This document shows positions 26,501-29,554 of a stretch of 29,554 bases of DNA, one piece after another. The position numbers and the translations under genes were made by a program. Source of the stretch: a bacterium UBP11_UBA4055 (GTDB lineage Bacteria > UBA4055); contig DFZN01000002.1 in the NCBI GenBank assembly GCA_002382735.1, forward strand, positions 58,538-88,091. Direction: 5' to 3'. Positions within the stretch are counted from its first letter, which is position 1. Every line of letters starts with the position of its first letter. Under the pieces are notes generated by a model. It saw nothing but the letters and a program-made list of their open reading frames with translations, was not told the DNA's origin and did no database searches.

Positions 26501-27115
26501 GCGGCCTACGGGATATTTCCGGCAAACTCATTGCGGGATGACATACTTGTCTATAGTGACGAAAACAGGTTAAATGTGAAAACTGTGCTGATCAACATGA
26601 GAAATCAGGAACTTCAGGATAAAGGCGAGCCGAATTTGTGCTTATCGGATTTTATTGCTCCTGCCGATTCTGAGAAAAAAGACTACATCGGTGCTTTTGT
26701 AATATCAACAGGTATCGGGCTTGATAAACGGCTAAACAAATTCAACAGTGAAAATGATAATTACGGCTCAATGATGCTTCAAACTCTGGCCGACAGATTT
26801 GCCGACGCTTTTTCAACACTCCTGTTCAAAAAGATCCGGACAGAGATATGGGGTTATTCTCCGGATAAAGAACAGGGGATCCGTCCCGCTTTCGGCTATC
26901 CTTCCTGTCCCGATCACAGTGAAAAGCGGAAAATATTCGATCTTCTGGAAATTGAGAAGCATCTTGGAATAAAATTAACTGAAAATTTCGCTATGGATCC
27001 CGTCTCATCGGTCTGCGGACTGTACATTGCGAATAAAGAAGCGAAATATTTTGCTGTAGGTGAAATTCAGGCTGATCAATTGGATGATCTGAAAAAAAGA
27101 AAGGCTAATAAATGA
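23531..27115 (+). CDS. metH: Cobalamin-dependent methionine synthase
   Basis: The 1194-residue product transfers the methyl of 5-methyltetrahydrofolate through cobalamin to homocysteine. All four modules are present: homocysteine-binding barrel (1 to about 325; zinc ligands C241, C304 and C305 in GLNCS and GGCCGTRP), pterin-binding barrel (about 345-610; FINIGERTNVAGSKKF), and the cobalamin cap and Rossmann region (about 640-890). In the cobalamin region DVHDIG (D752, H754, G757) supplies the lower axial histidine. The reactivation domain (about 920-1190; RPAFGYPSCPDH from R1118) binds S-adenosylmethionine. The full reactivation domain means the enzyme can repair oxidised cobalamin itself. 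The upstream gap is only 29 bases, with a weakly spaced AAGGA, so no riboswitch fits there. It overlaps metF by four bases. Confidence 0.96.
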   Translation: MNIREEVKKRILVLDGAMGTMIQSYRLTEQDYRGAEFSEVTVDQKGNNDLLSITQPDIIEEIHRKYLDAGADIIETNSFNANKISLSDYKIEDLCCRINRSAAELARKAVNDYLTGHPGEAARFVAGSIGPSNKSLSIASGNFDPTLRDISFDDVKDAYRDQICGLIDGGVDVLLVETVFDTLNAKAVISVIKDVFLEKNIDIPVMVSGTLTEGRTLAGQTLESFYYSLKHADLFSIGLNCSTGAKELRSSVEELAGIAECYVSAHPNAGFPDQLGDYSQGGKEMAGIVEDYLKNNFVNIIGGCCGTRPEHIREISAVVKKYNPRVIPALEKVSRYCGLETLSVTSESNFINIGERTNVAGSKKFLKLISEGKFEKAVSIARNQVEGGAQVIDVCMDDAMLDSKTKMVEFLNLISTEHEISRLPIMLDSSQWPVIEAGLKCIQGKSIVNSISLKEGEQVFLDHARLIHSYGAAIVVMLFDEHGQATSYEKKIKIAERSYKLLTEKINFPPENIIFDPNVLTIATGMEEHNNYAVNFIRATKWIKENLPYAKVSGGISNISFSFRGNNTIREAIHSVFLHHAVKAGLDMGIVNPESLTIYDEIPGELLILVEDVVLNRRSDATERLVNFADNILEVTNSDEKKIQEWRLLPAAERISHSVVKGISDHIDEDIEEIYRILKDSTAVIEGPLMKGMNKVGDLFRTGKMFLPQVIKSARVMKKAVAYLTPLIEREKVTSKSSTAVGKILMATVKGDVHDIGKNIVGIVLSCNSYEIIDMGVMVTADKIIETAIKEKVDVIGVSGLISPSLNEMAHLASELQRANLKIPLIIGGAAASKIHTVLKIAPLYDAPVIYIRDATGVVNVVNELLSPSTRDAYIGSVASEYEEMKQKYLNRTEKKYISINQARENKLKTDWSGFLVKTPPTGVNILNNYDLNEISEYINWTQFLHAWELNGNYPDILKDPEKGNEASKLIYDAKTMIPDIIKNKMISADAAYGIFPANSLRDDILVYSDENRLNVKTVLINMRNQELQDKGEPNLCLSDFIAPADSEKKDYIGAFVISTGIGLDKRLNKFNSENDNYGSMMLQTLADRFADAFSTLLFKKIRTEIWGYSPDKEQGIRPAFGYPSCPDHSEKRKIFDLLEIEKHLGIKLTENFAMDPVSSVCGLYIANKEAKYFAVGEIQADQLDDLKKRKANK

Positions 27116-28068
27116 AAGTAATTGATCTGATAAACAATAATAAAACCGGTAAACCCCTTTTTACATTTGAACTGCTCCCGCCTACGAAAGGGCACAGTAT
27201 CGAAAAACTTTACAGATCGATCGATCCTTTAATAGAGTTCAATCCGGCCTACATCAACATTACTTATCACCAGTCGGAGATCGTTGAAGTAGAACAGGAA
27301 GACGGATCAATAACGAAAAGGCTGGTGAGAAAACGCCCCGGAACTGTAGCTATTGCCGCCGCGTTACAGAATAAATACAAGATACCGATCGTAACTCATA
27401 TTATCTGCGGCGGATTCAGCAAAGAAGAGACCGAGGATGCGCTTATTGACCTTAATTTTCTGGGCATTAAAAATATACTGGCTTTGAGAGGCGACCCGAA
27501 GAATACAAGATCATTTGTTCCAAAAGACGGCGGTCATTCACATGCATCGGAACTGGTTGAACAGATAGTCAGAATGAACAGAGGTAAATACCTTACGAAT
27601 GATATTTTCGATATGCATCAGACAGACTTTTGCGTCGGCGTTGCAGGTTATCCGGAAATTCATAAAGAAGCGGAAGATATGAGTTCAGATCTTGAATTTT
27701 TAAAGCTGAAAGTAGATAAAGGCGCAGACTATATCGTAACTCAGATGTTCTTTGACAATAAGTACTATTTTGATTTTGTTAAAAAATGCAGAGAAATCGG
27801 AATAACCGTTCCGATTATACCCGGGGTTAAACCGATATCGTTAATCAGCGATGTAGATCTGCTTACACCGACTTTTAAAATCCGTCTGCCTGAAGAGCTT
27901 GTTTCGGAAGTAAAAAAGTGCAGGACGAATAAAGAAGCCCGCTCAGTCGGAGTCGAATGGTGCACAATGCAGTCAAAAGAACTTGCTATGCACGGCGTTC
28001 CCGGAATTCACTATTATACACTGGGAATGAGCAGCAACATAAAGAAGATCGCAAAAGAAGTATTTTAA
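27112..28068 (+). CDS. metF: 5,10-methylenetetrahydrofolate reductase
   Basis: The 318-residue flavoprotein reduces 5,10-methylene- to 5-methyltetrahydrofolate, the methyl donor for MetH. It has the TIM-barrel motifs FTFELLPP with the catalytic glutamate E20, NITYHQ at about 49-54, the FAD/folate strand ILALRGDP (D128), GVAGYPEIH and a QMFFDN strand. The ATG lies inside the metH stop (ATGA overlap), a classic sign of translational coupling and of balanced production of the two enzymes. Its stop is only five bases from the convergent permease stop, so transcripts from both strands probably overlap at their 3' ends. The length is slightly above E. coli MetF (296). Confidence 0.95.
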   Translation: MKVIDLINNNKTGKPLFTFELLPPTKGHSIEKLYRSIDPLIEFNPAYINITYHQSEIVEVEQEDGSITKRLVRKRPGTVAIAAALQNKYKIPIVTHIICGGFSKEETEDALIDLNFLGIKNILALRGDPKNTRSFVPKDGGHSHASELVEQIVRMNRGKYLTNDIFDMHQTDFCVGVAGYPEIHKEAEDMSSDLEFLKLKVDKGADYIVTQMFFDNKYYFDFVKKCREIGITVPIIPGVKPISLISDVDLLTPTFKIRLPEELVSEVKKCRTNKEARSVGVEWCTMQSKELAMHGVPGIHYYTLGMSSNIKKIAKEVF

Positions 28069-28073
28069 CCTGA

Positions 28074-29291
28074 TTATTCCTGCCTCAGTGCGTCGATCGG
28101 ATTGAGATTCCCTGCCTTGAGAGCGGGGTAGACGCCTGCGGCGAGCCCTATCATGATCGAAACGAGAAATGCCGCGAATATCGTCCATGCCGGAGCCGAT
28201 GTAGAGTAATTCGTAAAATGAGACACAAGCTTTGAGAATGCGACCCCGAGAAATATTCCCGCCGCGCCTCCGGTAAAGCACATAATGACAGATTCTGAAA
28301 GGAACTGCAGGTTAATGTTTTTCTTTGTAGCACCGAGAGACCGTCTGATGCCGATCTCATTTATCCTCTCGGTGATCGAAACGAGCATCATGTTCATGAT
28401 CCCGATACTTCCGACAACAAGCGACATTCCTCCTATTGACAGAGCCACCAGGTAGATCATTCCGATTATGCCGTTCATCTTATCGTTGATCTCATCTTTC
28501 GTGACCAGCTCGAAATCATTCTCGTCATCCGCTTTAAGATTTCGCTCCCTGCGGAGAGCCATTATCGTCTCGTCCATGGCTTTAGGGATGAGATCGTAAC
28601 TTTTTGCTGAGACCAAAAGTGCGATATCCCGTTCTTTCCCGTAGAGCCTTCTGTAGTGAAAATCGGTTATACAGACGAAATTATCCTGGTCGTCGTTGAA
28701 CTTCATTCCTTTTGCTTTGAATTCGCCTATAACCTTAAATCTTTTGTTCTCCAAAAAAACATACCGGTCAACGGCGTCGGTATTTTCAAAAAGTTTTTCT
28801 CTAACGCTTTTTCCTATTACAGTAAAATTCTGATTGTAATCGTAATCGTAGTCCGAAAAATATCGGCCCTCGGCGATCTCAAATCCCGTGACATCTATCC
28901 ATCCTCTTCCGGCTCCCATAACTTTTACATTCTTTTCAGTTTTCTTATTTTGAAACTTAACTTCCTCGTTCCTGTTTTCAAGTATAGGAATTACTCCTGA
29001 TACGCTCGGGCAGTTCCTCAGGATCGGAGGTATGAGATCCGCCGTTATGTTTGGTCTGCTTATATACTTTTCCCAGTCCCCGTGTTCGAAAGCGGGAGTT
29101 TTTGTTATTATGAAGCTGGATGTGCCCATTGAGTTTATCTGCTGTTGAATCTCGTTCCTGAACCCTTCGATGGCCGCCTGCATCAGGACTATTACCATTA
29201 TGCCGATTATAATACCGAGCATCGTTAAAAATGACCTTAGCTTGTTCGTCCTTAATGAATATAAGGCTATGGCGATGATGTCCTTTATCAT
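28074..29291 (-). CDS. MacB/FtsX-type ABC transporter permease
   Basis: The 405-residue membrane protein has the MacB permease layout. A short cytoplasmic start (LYSLRTNKLRSFLTMLGI) and first transmembrane helix (about 18-42) are followed by a large extracytoplasmic domain (about 45-275). Three helices at the C-terminus carry the FtsX domain, with GSIGIMNMMLVSITERINEIGIRRSLGAT and a final PALKAGNLNPIDALR. Relatives export lipoproteins, peptides or antibiotics with an ATPase and an outer-membrane/adaptor pair, or act as mechanotransmitters. The substrate is unknown. No ABC ATPase is inside the window; it would be expected upstream (beyond 29554) or elsewhere. The gene overlaps the upstream permease by four bases as ATGA. 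Confidence 0.9.
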   Translation of the reverse strand: MIKDIIAIALYSLRTNKLRSFLTMLGIIIGIMVIVLMQAAIEGFRNEIQQQINSMGTSSFIITKTPAFEHGDWEKYISRPNITADLIPPILRNCPSVSGVIPILENRNEEVKFQNKKTEKNVKVMGAGRGWIDVTGFEIAEGRYFSDYDYDYNQNFTVIGKSVREKLFENTDAVDRYVFLENKRFKVIGEFKAKGMKFNDDQDNFVCITDFHYRRLYGKERDIALLVSAKSYDLIPKAMDETIMALRRERNLKADDENDFELVTKDEINDKMNGIIGMIYLVALSIGGMSLVVGSIGIMNMMLVSITERINEIGIRRSLGATKKNINLQFLSESVIMCFTGGAAGIFLGVAFSKLVSHFTNYSTSAPAWTIFAAFLVSIMIGLAAGVYPALKAGNLNPIDALRQE

Positions 29292-29554
29292 TCATACCTC
29301 AGCGCGTCTATCGGATTGAGCTTAGCGGCCTTCCTCGCGGGATAGAAACCGAAGATAACTCCGACCGTGCCTGAGTATATCACGCCTATCAGGACAGATG
29401 ACAGCGAGACCGCGGAAGGCATCGGAGTAAAGCTGCTGATCACTTTCGCGATAATGAATCCTGCCGATATCCCGAACAACCCGCCGAACAGGCAGAGAAT
29501 GACGGCTTCGGCGGTGAACTGGAACATTATCAGGCGTGATGTCGCTCCGATCGC
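29288..29554 (-). CDS. Second MacB/FtsX-type ABC transporter permease (partial, C-terminal end)
   Basis: The last 88 codons of a paralogous permease are present, running in from the window edge. The reading frame is open through 29554 and begins AIGATSRLIMFQFTAEAVIL, the end of the MacB RxAIGAT motif. So the apparent internal ATG at 29527 is not the start. Two transmembrane helices and the closing FYPARKAAKLNPIDALR match the neighbour's C-terminus closely, implying a tandem duplication. Its stop overlaps the next gene's ATG. Confidence 0.88.
   Translation of the reverse strand, partial: AIGATSRLIMFQFTAEAVILCLFGGLFGISAGFIIAKVISSFTPMPSAVSLSSVLIGVIYSGTVGVIFGFYPARKAAKLNPIDALRYE

Noticed and set aside
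29525..29527. Start codon of the right-hand permease at 29527
   Set aside because: The frame stays open upstream to the window edge and encodes the conserved AIGATSRL motif, so this methionine is internal.

Overview
The window is a protein-dense bacterial chromosome segment of moderate G+C with no RNA genes, CRISPR arrays, insertion sequences or phage genes that I could find. The best lineage clue is the C-terminal tail of the first large secreted protein (YPNPFNP motif, then a beta-rich segment ending in KKMVLLR), a sorting-type tail common in the Fibrobacteres-Chlorobi-Bacteroidetes (FCB) superphylum and allied candidate phyla. The glycogen gene set (GH57, GT-B synthase, GH133 debranching enzyme, DUF3417-type phosphorylase) and the Gram-negative-type MacB/FtsX permeases fit this. 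I would place it in the FCB group, perhaps a candidate phylum, without naming a genus.

Layout. Positions 1-70 hold the start of a minus-strand TrpG/PabA glutamine amidotransferase, divergent from a 1175-residue secreted multidomain protein (207-3734, plus). A stand-alone pyruvate/oxaloacetate carboxyltransferase subunit follows (3839-5497, plus). It converges on a minus-strand pair, an FAD-linked GlcD-type oxidase and the site-2 protease RseP (8029 down to 5553). The centre (19824 down to 8148, minus) is a carbohydrate block: galE, a nucleotide-sugar dehydrogenase, then five tightly packed glycogen/alpha-glucan genes (a large GT-B transferase, a GH133 debranching enzyme, a second GT-B transferase, a GH57 enzyme, alpha-glucan phosphorylase). 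From 19962 to 28068 a plus-strand, operon-like run encodes a YkgJ-type cysteine-cluster protein, an AlbA_2/HATPase regulator, an amidohydrolase, QueF, MetH and MetF. The right end has two tandem MacB/FtsX ABC permeases on the minus strand, the second cut by the window edge.

How the genes work together. The central block can synthesise (two GT-B transferases), trim (GH133, GH57) and phosphorolyse (GlgP) an alpha-glucan. GalE and the nucleotide-sugar dehydrogenase just upstream handle UDP-sugars, so UDP-glucose may be the link, although sugar-donor choice is not readable from sequence. No glgC or classical glgB lies in the window. MetF and MetH overlap by four bases and together make 5-methyltetrahydrofolate and pass its methyl group to homocysteine through cobalamin. 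Intergenic spaces are all under 140 bp. Several contain plausible sigma-70-like promoters or inverted repeats, listed below. Nothing here is clearly an undescribed system. The most interesting items are the atypical GT-B transferase in the glycogen block, the overlapping hairpins plus mini-ORF/TTG start between glgP and the oxidase, and the in-frame 33-bp repeat in the AlbA_2 protein.
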